Of a DNA stretch of 64,000 nucleotides, positions 42,524 to 51,927 are shown piece by piece (the stretch's first letter is position 1; each line of letters starts with the position of its first letter). Both the position numbers and the translations under genes were made by a program. This DNA is from Pseudomonadota bacterium (GTDB lineage Bacteria > Pseudomonadota > Gammaproteobacteria > Steroidobacterales > Woeseiaceae). The stretch covers positions 62,001 to 126,000 of the forward strand of contig JACZSM010000001.1 in NCBI GenBank assembly GCA_022574185.1. The letters are read 5' to 3'. The notes beneath the pieces were generated by a model. The model made no database searches. It was given only the letters and a program-made list of their open reading frames with translations, and was not told where the DNA came from.

Positions 42524-44563
42524 ATGATTAAACGAATAATGGGTGCAGCAGCGCTTATGGTACTGATGGCCTGCGGACAAGAGCCGGCCGCCATTGTGGC
42601 GGCGACTGCGCCGACTTCCTCGGGCATCGACGTGCACTACATGGATACAAGCGTAAAGCCTGGCGACGATTTCTTTCGCTACATGAACGGCAAGTGGCTT
42701 GATGAAACAGAGATTCCGGCCGACAAGTCAAGCTATGGGGGATTCGTGATCCTGAGGGACGAGGCCCAGGAAAATGTCAAGGCGATCATCGAAGAATCGG
42801 CCACCGGCGATTTCGCCAAAGGCACCGACGAACAAAAAGTGGGCGATCTGTACAAGTCTTATATGGATATGGAGACGCGCAATGCATTGGGGATTACGCC
42901 ATTGCTGCCAGAATTTGAAAAGATCAACACGATCTCGAGTTACGATGAGCTGACCGTTTATTTTGGCAGAGCCAGCCGGTATGGGGTCAGCGTGCCGATG
43001 GACATCGAACAGCTAGTGGACTGGAACGACCCGACGCAATATTCGTTGATCGTAACTCAAGGGGGGCTGGGCCTGGCCGATCGAGAGTATTACCTCAAAG
43101 AGGACGAGAAGTCGGCGGACATTCGTGATAAGTACGTCGAGCACATTGAAAAGATGTTTGGCTTGGCGGGACTGCCAGACGCTGCCGCGGCGGCGACGAC
43201 AATCATGGCGCTGGAGACCCGGCTTGCCGAGAAGAATATGACGAAAGAGGCGGCGCGGAACCGTGCGGAAAACTACAAATCGATTGCACGCGCAGACCTC
43301 CGCGGTGTTATGCCACAGTTCGACTGGGATGCGTATCTGGCGGAATTTGGCGTAGCGGAAACCGAGAGCGTCGTGCTTTATATGATCGACTATCTTGGTG
43401 AACTCGATCAAATCATCCGCACAACTGACCTCGATACGTGGAAAACCTACCTGACGTGGAAGGCGCTTGACGATGCAGCGGCCTTCCTGAGCGCAGACCT
43501 CGACGATCAGAACTTTGATTTCTACAGCAGGGCGCTGGCGGGAACCGAAGAGCAACAACCCATGTGGCGACGGGCCACTCGTGTCGTGAGTGGCCGTCTT
43601 GGCGAAGTAGTTGGCAAAGTATATGTCGCCAGGCATTTTCCGCCCGAAGCCAAAGTGCGCATGGAACAGCTGGTCGCCAACCTGATTAATGCGTATGAGA
43701 AAAGCATCAACGAACTCGACTGGATGAGTGACGCAACGAAAGTCGAGGCATTGCGAAAGCTGTCGAAGTTCACGCCTAAAGTAGGCTATCCGGACGAATG
43801 GCGTGATTACACCGCACTTGATATCGAGGTCGATGACCTGTTCGGCAACCTTGAGCGAGCCGTGCTGGCCGAACACGAAAGAGAAATGGACAGGCACAAT
43901 GGTCCTGTCGATCGCGGTGAGTGGGGAATGACGCCGCAGACCGTCAATGCTTACTACCATCCGGCACTCAACGAAATCGTATTTCCAGCGGCCATTCTGC
44001 AACCACCATTTTTCAACCTGGATGCGGATGAGGCCGTGAACTACGGAGCGATCGGTGCGGTTATCGGCCATGAGATTGGGCATGGTTTCGACGATCAAGG
44101 CAGCACATTTGACGGTGACGGCAAGCTACGTGACTGGTGGACCAAGGAGGATCGCGCCGAGTTCGAGACGCGTACCGGGAAGCTGGTCGAGCAGTATTCG
44201 GCATTTGCCCCGTTCGAGGACCTGCATGTCAATGGCGAATTTACGCTCGGCGAGAACATCGGCGATCTCGGCGGCATCACGATCGGCTTGCTGGCCTATC
44301 AGATGTCACTCAACGGCAAGGAAGCGCCAGTGATAGATGGCTTCACAGGCGCGCAGCGAGTGTTCCTGGGCTATGCCCAGGTGTGGCGCGGAAAGTATCG
44401 TGATGAGGCGCTGCGGCAGCTCATTGCCACGAACCCACATGCCCCAAGTGAGTACCGAGCCAACGGCGCCGTCAGGAACGTGCCGGAGTTTTACGAGGCA
44501 TTCAATGTCGAAGAGGGCGACGCTTTGTATCTCGCACCCGAGGATCGCGTCAAAATCTGGTAA
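42524..44563 (+). CDS. M13 family zinc metallopeptidase (PepO/neprilysin-like) lipoprotein
   Basis: 679 residues from the ATG at 42524, which has AAAGGGGA before it. A lipobox (LMAC, Cys17) anchors it to a membrane. The zinc motif HEIGH is at about 516, and the third ligand is in GENIGDLGG at about 577. The conserved segments NAYYHPALNEIVFPAAILQPP and the C-terminal ANGAVRNVPEFYEAFNV are present, so the enzyme looks active. It would cleave short peptides in the periplasm. Confidence 0.93.
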   Translation: MIKRIMGAAALMVLMACGQEPAAIVAATAPTSSGIDVHYMDTSVKPGDDFFRYMNGKWLDETEIPADKSSYGGFVILRDEAQENVKAIIEESATGDFAKGTDEQKVGDLYKSYMDMETRNALGITPLLPEFEKINTISSYDELTVYFGRASRYGVSVPMDIEQLVDWNDPTQYSLIVTQGGLGLADREYYLKEDEKSADIRDKYVEHIEKMFGLAGLPDAAAAATTIMALETRLAEKNMTKEAARNRAENYKSIARADLRGVMPQFDWDAYLAEFGVAETESVVLYMIDYLGELDQIIRTTDLDTWKTYLTWKALDDAAAFLSADLDDQNFDFYSRALAGTEEQQPMWRRATRVVSGRLGEVVGKVYVARHFPPEAKVRMEQLVANLINAYEKSINELDWMSDATKVEALRKLSKFTPKVGYPDEWRDYTALDIEVDDLFGNLERAVLAEHEREMDRHNGPVDRGEWGMTPQTVNAYYHPALNEIVFPAAILQPPFFNLDADEAVNYGAIGAVIGHEIGHGFDDQGSTFDGDGKLRDWWTKEDRAEFETRTGKLVEQYSAFAPFEDLHVNGEFTLGENIGDLGGITIGLLAYQMSLNGKEAPVIDGFTGAQRVFLGYAQVWRGKYRDEALRQLIATNPHAPSEYRANGAVRNVPEFYEAFNVEEGDALYLAPEDRVKIW

Positions 44564-44566
44564 CCA

Positions 44567-46210
44567 CTATCGCGGCGCGAATTTGTCGCCGAAGAAATCA
44601 CCCTCGTTCCAGCTTGGCCGGGCGTCGTCATTGGCGATGCCCAGGCCGATCCGGGCGTTGGCCCGCGCAAAGCGCACGGCCGAGTCCCAGTCGATGGGTC
44701 GGCTCAGGTCATCAGATGGGCGGTGATAGTGATTCCGCAAATGGTCTGTTGATATAGCCTCTGCATCGATTTCAGGATCGGTCGTGCTGCGGCCCGGACT
44801 CAGATAAATTGCCGGCACGCCCTGGCGAACGAACGAATACTGATCGCTGCGGATGAACAGGTTTTCCTCCGGAATGGGGTCCGGGGTTAGTGCAAAGCCT
44901 TCGGCGTTAGCAGCAGCTGCAACGATGGCTTGCAGCGAGGAGTGCTCGGCGCCAAAGGCGACCACGTCGGCCAACGGGTACAGGAACAGCGGCATGTCCA
45001 TGTTGACATTGGCGACGATTGAGTCGCTTGGCACGGTTGGATAGTGTGCAAAATAGTCGGATCCGAGCAGGCCCTTCTCCTCGCCCGTTAAAGCAATGAA
45101 CATGACCGAGCGGCGTAATGGCATTGCTGCCAGTGCTCGCGCGGTTTCGATCATTAGCGCAGTACCCATCGCGTTGTCGTACATGCCGTTGTAGAGGTCG
45201 TCACCGTCGACTTCGACACCACGGCCAATATGGTCGAGGTGTGCCGTGTAAACAACGTATTCATTCGAGAGTTCCGGATCTGTGCCACGGATGACACCGA
45301 TGACGTTCGGGCTGCTAAGTTGATCGAGATCGGTTTTGCGCGACAGCGTTACTTCAATGCCCAGCGGCACGGAAGAGGGTTGCGATGCGTCGATGGAGTC
45401 GAGCGCTGCTTCGAAACTGATCGGCGTGCCCTCGAAAAGGTCGGCGGCAGCATGCTCACTGAGATATGCGCTGCCCAGAAGCTCGGGGAAGTAGTTGGCA
45501 GCGGCGCCAGACGCGTCAATCCAGGTCATGCCCGGGTTCAGACCGGCCGCTTTTTTCGCGCGGTCCCAGGGATAACTTTTCTGCGAGTGTCTCGAGCGCA
45601 GCGCGATCCAACCGACGGCGCCCCTTGCGACGGCCGCCGTTATCTTGGTGCGTGTCGAGGCGTGATATGCCCTCTCCTCTCCTGGAAGCGCCGCGGGACC
45701 GCCGCGGAATGCGGCGACGATTTTTCCTTCCAGATCGATGCCCTCGTAGTCGGAATACCCGAACTCAGGCGCATGCACGCCATATCCGATATAGACGACC
45801 TCGGCGCGAACCGTGGTGTTGTCACGGACCCGGTCGCCACGCATCGTGTAGTCGTCCCGATAAGCGAGCGAGGTATCGCCGGATTCGCGATGCACAATAA
45901 ACACCGGGCTATCGTTGTCGATGTGGTAACTCTGCAGCGGTACCGGCTGATACCAGCCGTCGCTGCCGCCGGGCTCAAGGCCAAATTCCGCGAAGCGATC
46001 AGCGACATACTGCGCGGCCTCTGCATGGCCGGGCGACCCGGTCTGGCGCCCCTCGAGCGCGTCGTCCGCAAGGAACTCAAGGTGAGCGTAAATACTGTCC
46101 CTGGTAATTTCATCGAGAGGACTCGCAGCCGCCATTGGCGGCGTTTCGGTTGAGTCATTGCATGCAACGCAAGCCAGGATGGCGCAGGCCGCCGCCAGTA
46201 GATTCTTCAT
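44567..46210 (-). CDS. M28 family zinc aminopeptidase, lipoprotein
   Basis: 547 residues. The lipoprotein signal ends at Cys17 (ACVAC). A PA-type insert lies between about 140 and 260. The M28 peptidase domain has TAHLDHIG (first metal His), the bridging Asp in YNGMYDNAMG, and the catalytic Glu pair in LTGEEKGLLGS. It probably removes N-terminal residues from peptides. It is convergent with the M13 peptidase gene, three bases apart. Confidence 0.9.
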   Translation of the reverse strand: MKNLLAAACAILACVACNDSTETPPMAAASPLDEITRDSIYAHLEFLADDALEGRQTGSPGHAEAAQYVADRFAEFGLEPGGSDGWYQPVPLQSYHIDNDSPVFIVHRESGDTSLAYRDDYTMRGDRVRDNTTVRAEVVYIGYGVHAPEFGYSDYEGIDLEGKIVAAFRGGPAALPGEERAYHASTRTKITAAVARGAVGWIALRSRHSQKSYPWDRAKKAAGLNPGMTWIDASGAAANYFPELLGSAYLSEHAAADLFEGTPISFEAALDSIDASQPSSVPLGIEVTLSRKTDLDQLSSPNVIGVIRGTDPELSNEYVVYTAHLDHIGRGVEVDGDDLYNGMYDNAMGTALMIETARALAAMPLRRSVMFIALTGEEKGLLGSDYFAHYPTVPSDSIVANVNMDMPLFLYPLADVVAFGAEHSSLQAIVAAAANAEGFALTPDPIPEENLFIRSDQYSFVRQGVPAIYLSPGRSTTDPEIDAEAISTDHLRNHYHRPSDDLSRPIDWDSAVRFARANARIGLGIANDDARPSWNEGDFFGDKFAPR

Positions 46211-46231
46211 AGTGCTGCTTCCCTTATAAGA

Positions 46232-46984
46232 CTATTTATTATTGCCGTCGCCCGTCTTTGGCGGGCTTTGATAGTGATGGCTTATTTCGCACATTTTGCC
46301 CTCGATCCAGTCCTGTGCGAGCCTGTTTATTTCTTTTGGCGTATGCCCCGCGGGATCGATGGGCGGCCCGATACAAAAGCGAACGCGACCCGGATACTTG
46401 CGCAGGCCGCGTTTTGGCCAGAAATCGCCGGCATTGTGCGCAACCGGCACAACCATACAGTCGGTTTCCTTCGCCACCGCGGCGCCGCTCACGCCGTAGC
46501 GCCGGGTTTCGCCGGGAGGCATGCGCGTGCCTTCTGGGAAAATGGTCAGCCAAAGGCCGCGCGAAATTCTGTCCTTACCTTGTGCGATGACCTGTTTGAT
46601 GATCGCGGCGCCAGCCTTACGGTCAATGGCAATTGGCTTCAATACGAGCCCGAGCCCCCAGCCAAAAAGCGGAATCATCAAGAGCTCTTTCTTGAGGACC
46701 CAGGTTTGCGCGGGTAACGCAGCGATCTGCCAGTAGGTCTCCATGGCAGTCGTGTGTTTGATTAATGCGACGCTCGGTGCATCTGGCAGGTTCTCCGTAC
46801 CTTCGGTGACGACATCGAGCCCGCAAAAGAACTTGCCCGCCCACAGGTTGGAAAATGCCCAGCCCCGGGCAATGGCCCATTGCACTCGGTGCGGCGCCCA
46901 AAAAACAAACAACTCGAGCGTGCCGGCGATGAGCGCCGACGCGAAGAGAAAGCCCGTAAAAAGCAGGGAACGAAGGGTCAACAT
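46232..46984 (-). CDS. plsC: 1-acyl-sn-glycerol-3-phosphate acyltransferase (PlsC-like)
   Basis: Acylates lysophosphatidate in phospholipid synthesis. It is 250 residues from the ATG at 46984. An N-terminal hydrophobic segment is followed by the acyltransferase motifs: HTTAME (77-82, a HX4E version of HX4D, as in many proteobacterial PlsC proteins) and FPEGTR (149-154). It follows glyS on the same strand. Confidence 0.85.
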   Translation of the reverse strand: MLTLRSLLFTGFLFASALIAGTLELFVFWAPHRVQWAIARGWAFSNLWAGKFFCGLDVVTEGTENLPDAPSVALIKHTTAMETYWQIAALPAQTWVLKKELLMIPLFGWGLGLVLKPIAIDRKAGAAIIKQVIAQGKDRISRGLWLTIFPEGTRMPPGETRRYGVSGAAVAKETDCMVVPVAHNAGDFWPKRGLRKYPGRVRFCIGPPIDPAGHTPKEINRLAQDWIEGKMCEISHHYQSPPKTGDGNNK

Positions 46985-47027
46985 CACATTATGTTCCAGT
47001 TCCGAAGAGCATGGCCATGGCGCCGTA

Positions 47028-49115
47028 TTAGCTAATTGCGAGCTTGGAAAGGTCCGCCACATGCAGAAACAATGCGCGCAGCTCGCGCAGCAATGCGAGG
47101 CGGTTATTTCTCGTTGCTTTGTCGTCGTCCATAACCATTACGTCGTCGAAAAACCGATCGACGGGCTCGCGCAGCGCCGCAAGAGCGCTCAGTGTGGCTG
47201 TGTACTCGTGGTTCTCGAGCATCGGTTGTACGGTTTGTCGTGCCTGCTCAAGCGCTGACCAGAGCGCAAGTTCTGCCGGGTCGCGCAACAACTTCTGATT
47301 GACGGTGGTGCCGTCATGATCGCCGGCTTGCTTGAGAATGTTTGCAATACGCTTGTTTGCCGCCGCGAGACGCGATGCCGGCTCGAGCTGAATGAAGGCC
47401 TGAACGGCACCAAGCCTGCGCTCGAAGTCGACAAGTGACGATGGGCGGCGCGCCAATACAGCATCGAATGTTTCTGTTGCGAGCCCGGCATCGCGATCGA
47501 GGAAATACCGGCGCAGGCGCTCGCCAATAAAAGCGTATAAGGCATCACAAATCTCGCTTTTCTCTGTCTTGCCAGCCGGCTGCCCGTCAACAGCAGCGCC
47601 GATCATTGCCTGCAAGTCCAGGTCCAGGCCACATTCGACGAGCAAGCGCACGACACCCAGAGCGGCTCTGCGCAGGCCAAACGGATCGCGGTTGCCTGAG
47701 GGCTTCTTACCGAGCGAGAAGATGCCCGCGAGAGTATCGAGCTTGTCGGCCAGCGCAAGGATCTGGCCATCAGTCGAGGTCGGCAATTCGTCGCCCGCGA
47801 AGCGCGGCAGGTAGTGTTGGCCAATCGCATCGGCGACGGCATCCGCCTCGCCATCGGCGGCGGCATAATAGCGCCCCATGATGCCCTGCAGATCGGGGAA
47901 TTCACCCACCATGCCCGTCAACAGATCACACTTCGACAGGGCTGCGGCGCGCGTTACGTTGTCCGGGTCGACTTCGAGGGCGGCGGCGATCCAGCCGGCC
48001 AGAGCTGTAATGCGAGCGCACTTGTCAAAGAGACTGCCAAGCCCACGTTGATAAACGACCTCGCGCAGGGCGTCCTGACGTCCGACCAGCGTTGTACGAC
48101 GATCGGTGTCCCAGAAAAAAGCAGCATCGGCCAGTCGTGGCCGGATGACGCGTTCATTGCCGGCGCTAACCTGGACAGGGTCCCGGCTTTCAATATTGGC
48201 AACCGCAATAAAGCGCGGCAGCAAATCGCCATGCTCGTCGGCCACCGGAAAGTAGCGTTGGTGTTCGGTTAGTGTCGAGATGACAACTTCGCGCGGCAGT
48301 TCGAGAAACTTCTCGTTAAAACTGCCGGTCATTGGTACGGGCCATTCGACGAGTGATGTTACTTCGTCGTAAAGCGAATCGCCATTGACGACACGGCCGC
48401 TGACAGCGCGAGCCTCTGCTTCGACGCCATCTTTGACCAGCTTACGGCGGCGCTCAAAATCCGCGATGACGTAGCCGGGTTTCTCAAGTAAGCGCAAATA
48501 GCTCGAAGGGTTTTTGATTACGACAGGGCCATCTGCGTGAAAGCGATGGCCTTGCGACTGATTGCCGCTCTTGATGCCCATGATCGACGCTGTGATTATT
48601 TCGCTGCCATGTAACAGCACGATCCAGTGTATGGGACGCACGAATTCAACGTCGCCATCGCCCCAGCGCATGCGACGCGGGATGGGCAAGGCAGCGAGCG
48701 AGGTCTCAATCAGGCCTGGCAGGAGTTCGACGGTTGGCTGACCCCGCTCAACGACGTCACAAGATAACCACTCGCCCTTGTCGGTCTTCGTGCGCCCAAG
48801 TTCCGCTGGTTTCACACCGCATTTTTTCGCAAAAGCCGTTGCCGCCGAGGTCATATTGCCGTCCGCATCGAACGCGACCGAAATGGAAGGGCCTTTTTGC
48901 GAAATTTCACGGTCGTCCTGGCCGAGGCCGAGGTTCTCAATCAATACGGCCAGGCGGCGTGGGCTCGCATACGCGTGTACCGCGCCATGCGGGAGTCGTG
49001 CTTTTTCAACGGCCGACTCGAGATTGTCCGCAAAGGCCATCATCAGCGTGCGCAGCGCTTTCGGCGGCAATTCCTCAGTGCCTATTTCAACCAGAAAGTC
49101 TCGTGCTTTAGTCAT
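47028..49115 (-). CDS. glyS: Glycyl-tRNA synthetase beta subunit GlyS
   Basis: Charges tRNA-Gly as an alpha2beta2 enzyme with GlyQ. It has 695 residues (689 in E. coli). The N-terminus RDFLVEIGTEELPPKALRTL and the segment LVEWPVPMTGSFNEKFLELP are typical. The C-terminal anticodon-binding domain is complete. Its start overlaps the glyQ stop by one base (TAATG). Confidence 0.97.
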   Translation of the reverse strand: MTKARDFLVEIGTEELPPKALRTLMMAFADNLESAVEKARLPHGAVHAYASPRRLAVLIENLGLGQDDREISQKGPSISVAFDADGNMTSAATAFAKKCGVKPAELGRTKTDKGEWLSCDVVERGQPTVELLPGLIETSLAALPIPRRMRWGDGDVEFVRPIHWIVLLHGSEIITASIMGIKSGNQSQGHRFHADGPVVIKNPSSYLRLLEKPGYVIADFERRRKLVKDGVEAEARAVSGRVVNGDSLYDEVTSLVEWPVPMTGSFNEKFLELPREVVISTLTEHQRYFPVADEHGDLLPRFIAVANIESRDPVQVSAGNERVIRPRLADAAFFWDTDRRTTLVGRQDALREVVYQRGLGSLFDKCARITALAGWIAAALEVDPDNVTRAAALSKCDLLTGMVGEFPDLQGIMGRYYAAADGEADAVADAIGQHYLPRFAGDELPTSTDGQILALADKLDTLAGIFSLGKKPSGNRDPFGLRRAALGVVRLLVECGLDLDLQAMIGAAVDGQPAGKTEKSEICDALYAFIGERLRRYFLDRDAGLATETFDAVLARRPSSLVDFERRLGAVQAFIQLEPASRLAAANKRIANILKQAGDHDGTTVNQKLLRDPAELALWSALEQARQTVQPMLENHEYTATLSALAALREPVDRFFDDVMVMDDDKATRNNRLALLRELRALFLHVADLSKLAIS

Positions 49116-50044
49116 TAGTCGGACGCCTCTACGCCGGCCGAACTAAGCATTGGGAAGCCAAGCGCCTCACGGGACGCGAAGTAGGCTTCCGCAACGGCAC
49201 TTGCCATGCTGCGGACGCGCAGAATAAAGCGTTGCCGTTCGCTCACCGAAAGCGCCTGGCGCGCATCGAGAAGATTGAATACGTGCGATGCGGCAAGCAT
49301 CTGTTCGTAAGCAGGCAAGGCAAGATTGACTTCGATCAAACGCTCGCTTTCGTGCTCGGCGTGATCGAAGGTGTTGAACAGATAGTCGATGTCCGCTTCT
49401 TCGAAGTTATACCTGGATTGTTCGAGCTCGTTTTGGTGATACACGTCACCGTAAGTAATTCGACCGAGTGGCCCATCAGTCCAGACGATGTCATAAATAC
49501 TTTCGACGGCTTGCAGATGCATTGCAAGACGTTCGAGGCCGTAGGTGATCTCGCCGGTAACGGGCCGGCACTCGAGGCCACCGATCTGCTGAAAATATGT
49601 GAACTGCGTGATTTCCATGCCGTTAAGCCAGACTTCCCAGCCCAGACCCCAGGCACCGAGCGACGGCGACTCCCAGTTGTCTTCGACAAAGCGAATGTCA
49701 TGCACGGTCGGATCGATGCCAATCTCGCGTAACGAGTCCAGGTACAGCTCCTGGATGTCATCGGGGGAGGGTTTGATAACGACCTGGTACTGATAGTAGT
49801 GCTGGAGTCGGAACGGGTTGTCGCCATAACGGCCATCGGTCGGCCGGCGCGACGGCTGCACATAGGCCGCGCTCCACGGCTCGGGTCCGATTGCTCGCAG
49901 GAAGGTCGCCGGATGAAAAGTGCCTGCGCCCATCTCCTTGTCATAGGGCTGCATGATGACACAGCCGCGCTCCGCCCAGTATTGCTGCAACGTCAGGATC
50001 AGGTCCTGGAAGCTGAGCATCTCGGACGGTTTTTTCTTTGCCAT
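49115..50044 (-). CDS. glyQ: Glycyl-tRNA synthetase alpha subunit GlyQ
   Basis: Catalytic subunit of heterotetrameric GlyRS. It is 309 residues from the ATG at 50044 (303 in E. coli). The conserved N-terminal segments [17 protein letters not shown] and [20 protein letters not shown] are present. The frame stays open upstream to 50281, but that part is the structured repeat and is not homologous. It is translationally coupled to glyS. Confidence 0.97.
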   Translation of the reverse strand: MAKKKPSEMLSFQDLILTLQQYWAERGCVIMQPYDKEMGAGTFHPATFLRAIGPEPWSAAYVQPSRRPTDGRYGDNPFRLQHYYQYQVVIKPSPDDIQELYLDSLREIGIDPTVHDIRFVEDNWESPSLGAWGLGWEVWLNGMEITQFTYFQQIGGLECRPVTGEITYGLERLAMHLQAVESIYDIVWTDGPLGRITYGDVYHQNELEQSRYNFEEADIDYLFNTFDHAEHESERLIEVNLALPAYEQMLAASHVFNLLDARQALSVSERQRFILRVRSMASAVAEAYFASREALGFPMLSSAGVEASD

Positions 50045-50122
50045 TCGGGAATCACTGGGACCAAAGGCGCGCAGTATATCGTGGGTGCGGCGCCCAGCCG
50101 ACATTTTTGTCGTTCGTCGCAC

Positions 50123-50226
50123 GACCCGAGGCCGGCATATTCCTTGCCGGAATGTCTCGATCCCGCTTGACGGGAGCTCGCTGCGCTGCGCTTTATTTCC
50201 GGCAAAAAACATCCCGGCCTCGGGTC
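50123..50226. repeat. Family-2 structured repeat, copy B, with nested palindromes
   Basis: Three nested stems are visible: a perfect 13-base outer stem (50123-50135 with 50214-50226), a perfect 9-base middle stem (50144-50152 with 50197-50205), and the small inner hairpin CCCGCTTGACGGG. On the minus strand the inner part carries TAAAGCGCAGCG, then CTCCCGTCAAGCGGGA and TCGAGACAT, shared with copies at 13402-13463 and 55180-55245. It fills most of the gap upstream of glyQ. Confidence 0.85.
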
Positions 50227-50245
50227 CGACGAACGGCCAACGCCG

Positions 50246-50262
50246 CGCACCAAAGTGGTGCC
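50246..50262. promoter_or_regulatory. NtrC-binding site 1 of glnA
   Basis: CGCACCAAAGTGGTGCC matches the NtrC enhancer consensus TGCACCA-N3-TGGTGCA at all but the two outermost bases. It is centred about 128 bases upstream of the predicted glnA start of transcription. Confidence 0.8.
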
Positions 50263-50276
50263 AATGCGGACGGTCA

Positions 50277-50293
50277 TGCACTATACTGGTGCT
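50277..50293. promoter_or_regulatory. NtrC-binding site 2 of glnA
   Basis: TGCACTATACTGGTGCT matches the NtrC consensus except for one base in each half. Its centre is 31 bases from site 1, three helical turns, as in the enteric glnA enhancer. Confidence 0.8.
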
Positions 50294-50354
50294 TATGTGC
50301 GCGCAGTCAGTGCGCTGATTTTAATTAAATCAATAGGTTAGGTGCCGCACCATT

Positions 50355-50371
50355 TTGGCACGCATCGTGCA
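50355..50371 (+). promoter_or_regulatory. sigma54 promoter of glnA
   Basis: TTGGCACGCATCGTGCA fits the -24/-12 consensus TGGCACG-N4-TTGC with one mismatch; GG (50357-50358) and GC (50369-50370) are exactly ten bases apart. Transcription would start near 50382. With the two upstream NtrC sites and ntrBC downstream this is a classical nitrogen-regulated promoter. Confidence 0.85.
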
Positions 50372-50385
50372 AATAGAGAATATCA

Positions 50386-50404
50386 GGCCCGCGTAAGGCG
50401 GGCC
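50386..50404 (+). terminator. GC-rich hairpin in the glnA leader
   Basis: GGCCCGC (50386-50392) and GCGGGCC (50398-50404) form a perfect seven-base stem with a five-base loop, followed by CTTTCT. It lies just after the predicted transcription start and 35 bases before glnA. It could be a weak terminator, or protect the 5' end of the mRNA. The T-run is too short to be sure. Confidence 0.4.
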
Positions 50405-50438
50405 CTTTCTATGCTTTGACGAACCGGAGGAAAGATTG

Positions 50439-51848
50439 ATGAAGCCCAAGGAAGTACTCGGCCTGATAAAAGAAAATGACGTCAAATTCGTCGACTTCCG
50501 TTTTACCGACACCAAAGGCAAGGAACAGCATGTAACTGTGCCAGCCCACGCGGTCAACGAAGATCTGTTCGAAGATGGCAAGATGTTCGACGGCTCGTCA
50601 ATCTCTGGGTGGAAGGGCATCAACGAGTCCGACATGATTCTGTTGCCCGATCCAGCATCGGCAGTGATCGATGTGTTCTCTGACGAGACGACGTTACTCC
50701 TGCGCTGCAATGTTATCGAGCCAACAACGATGCAGGGTTACGGCCGTTGCCCGCGATCATTGGCCGGCCGCGCGGAGGCGTATCTCAAAGCAAGCGGAAT
50801 TGCGGACGCCGCATATTTTGGCCCTGAAAATGAATTCTTCGTTTTCGATCACGTTACGTGGGAAGACACGATGCAAGGCGTCGGTTACAAGGTCGACTCC
50901 GAAGAGGGCGCGTGGAACTCGTATCGCAATTACGAAGATGGCAATACAGGACACAGGCCGACCGTCAAGGGCGGTTACTTTCCGGTTCCGCCCGTTGATT
51001 CCTTACACGACCTGCGCTCGGCAATGTGCCTGGCGCTTGAGGACATGGGCGTTGAAACGGAGGTGCATCATCACGAGGTCGCAACCGCAGGCCAGTGCGA
51101 AATTGGCACTAAATACAACACCTTAGTGCGCAAAGCGGACGAAGTGCAAATCCTCAAGTATGTCGTTCAGAACGTTGCTCACGCGTATGGCAAGACGGCG
51201 ACTTTCATGCCTAAACCTCTCGTTAACGACAATGGCAGCGGCATGCACGTACACCAGTCGCTCGTCAAAGACGGAGAAAACCTGTTCGCAGGAGATGGTT
51301 ATGGGGGGCTGTCCGATATGGCGCTGTTTTACATCGGCGGCATCATCAAACATGCGCGGGCGCTGAACGCATTTACAAACCCGGCGACGAACAGCTACAA
51401 ACGCCTGGTGCCCGGGTTCGAGGCACCAACAATTCTGGCGTACTCGGCACGCAATCGTTCTGCATCAATTCGCATTCCCTACGATTCGAACCCGAAGGGA
51501 CGTCGTCTTGAAATTCGATTCCCGGATTCGATGGCCAATCCCTACCTCGCGTTCGCGGCGATGATGATGGCGGGCCTCGATGGCATCCTGAACAAGATTC
51601 ACCCGGGCGACCCCATGGACAAGGATTTGTACGACCTTGCACCCGAAGAAGAACAGGGTCTCAAGCTCGTTGCATTCTCGCTGGACGAGGCATTGGGGGC
51701 CCTCGACGATGATCGCGATTTCCTCAAGGCAGGCGACGTGTTTTCGGATGATCTGATCGACGCCTATGTCGATCTTATGATGGCAAACGTAACGCGTTTG
51801 CGAATGACGACGCACCCGGTCGAATTTGACATGTATTACAGTCTCTGA
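50439..51848 (+). CDS. glnA: Glutamine synthetase type I, GlnA
   Basis: Makes glutamine from glutamate, ammonia and ATP; the active form is a dodecamer. It has 469 residues, exactly the E. coli length, from the ATG at 50439 with GGAGG eight bases before it. [17 protein letters not shown]-type [13 protein letters not shown] and the ATP-binding NRSASIRIP are present. The adenylylation tyrosine is kept ([10 protein letters not shown], about Tyr398), so it should be controlled by GlnE. Expression is probably by sigma54 and NtrC from 50355. Confidence 0.98.
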   Translation: MKPKEVLGLIKENDVKFVDFRFTDTKGKEQHVTVPAHAVNEDLFEDGKMFDGSSISGWKGINESDMILLPDPASAVIDVFSDETTLLLRCNVIEPTTMQGYGRCPRSLAGRAEAYLKASGIADAAYFGPENEFFVFDHVTWEDTMQGVGYKVDSEEGAWNSYRNYEDGNTGHRPTVKGGYFPVPPVDSLHDLRSAMCLALEDMGVETEVHHHEVATAGQCEIGTKYNTLVRKADEVQILKYVVQNVAHAYGKTATFMPKPLVNDNGSGMHVHQSLVKDGENLFAGDGYGGLSDMALFYIGGIIKHARALNAFTNPATNSYKRLVPGFEAPTILAYSARNRSASIRIPYDSNPKGRRLEIRFPDSMANPYLAFAAMMMAGLDGILNKIHPGDPMDKDLYDLAPEEEQGLKLVAFSLDEALGALDDDRDFLKAGDVFSDDLIDAYVDLMMANVTRLRMTTHPVEFDMYYSL

Positions 51849-51927
51849 AGACTAAAAGTGTGAACCGGGTGACATTTTGTGTCCCGCTGACTACCCAGAA
51901 TTACTCCAGCGCTGTTATGCTGACTTC

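Noticed and set aside
43013-44098. 361-codon minus-strand frame opposite the M13 peptidase gene
   Set aside because: The plus-strand gene has the full M13 motif set; the antisense frame has no ribosome-binding site and no family resemblance.
46240-46262. REP-like sequence at the 3' end of plsC
   Set aside because: The CGCCCG/GGCGGG pairing has several mismatches to the REP arm and the bases are within coding sequence; it may be coincidence.
46232-46984. Loss of the PlsC catalytic HX4D motif (reads HX4E)
   Set aside because: Glu at this position occurs in many proteobacterial PlsC-like enzymes, so it is not evidence of inactivity.
50123-50226. Integron attC-like cassette site
   Set aside because: It lacks the RYYYAAC/GTTRRRY ends and no integrase or gene cassette is nearby.
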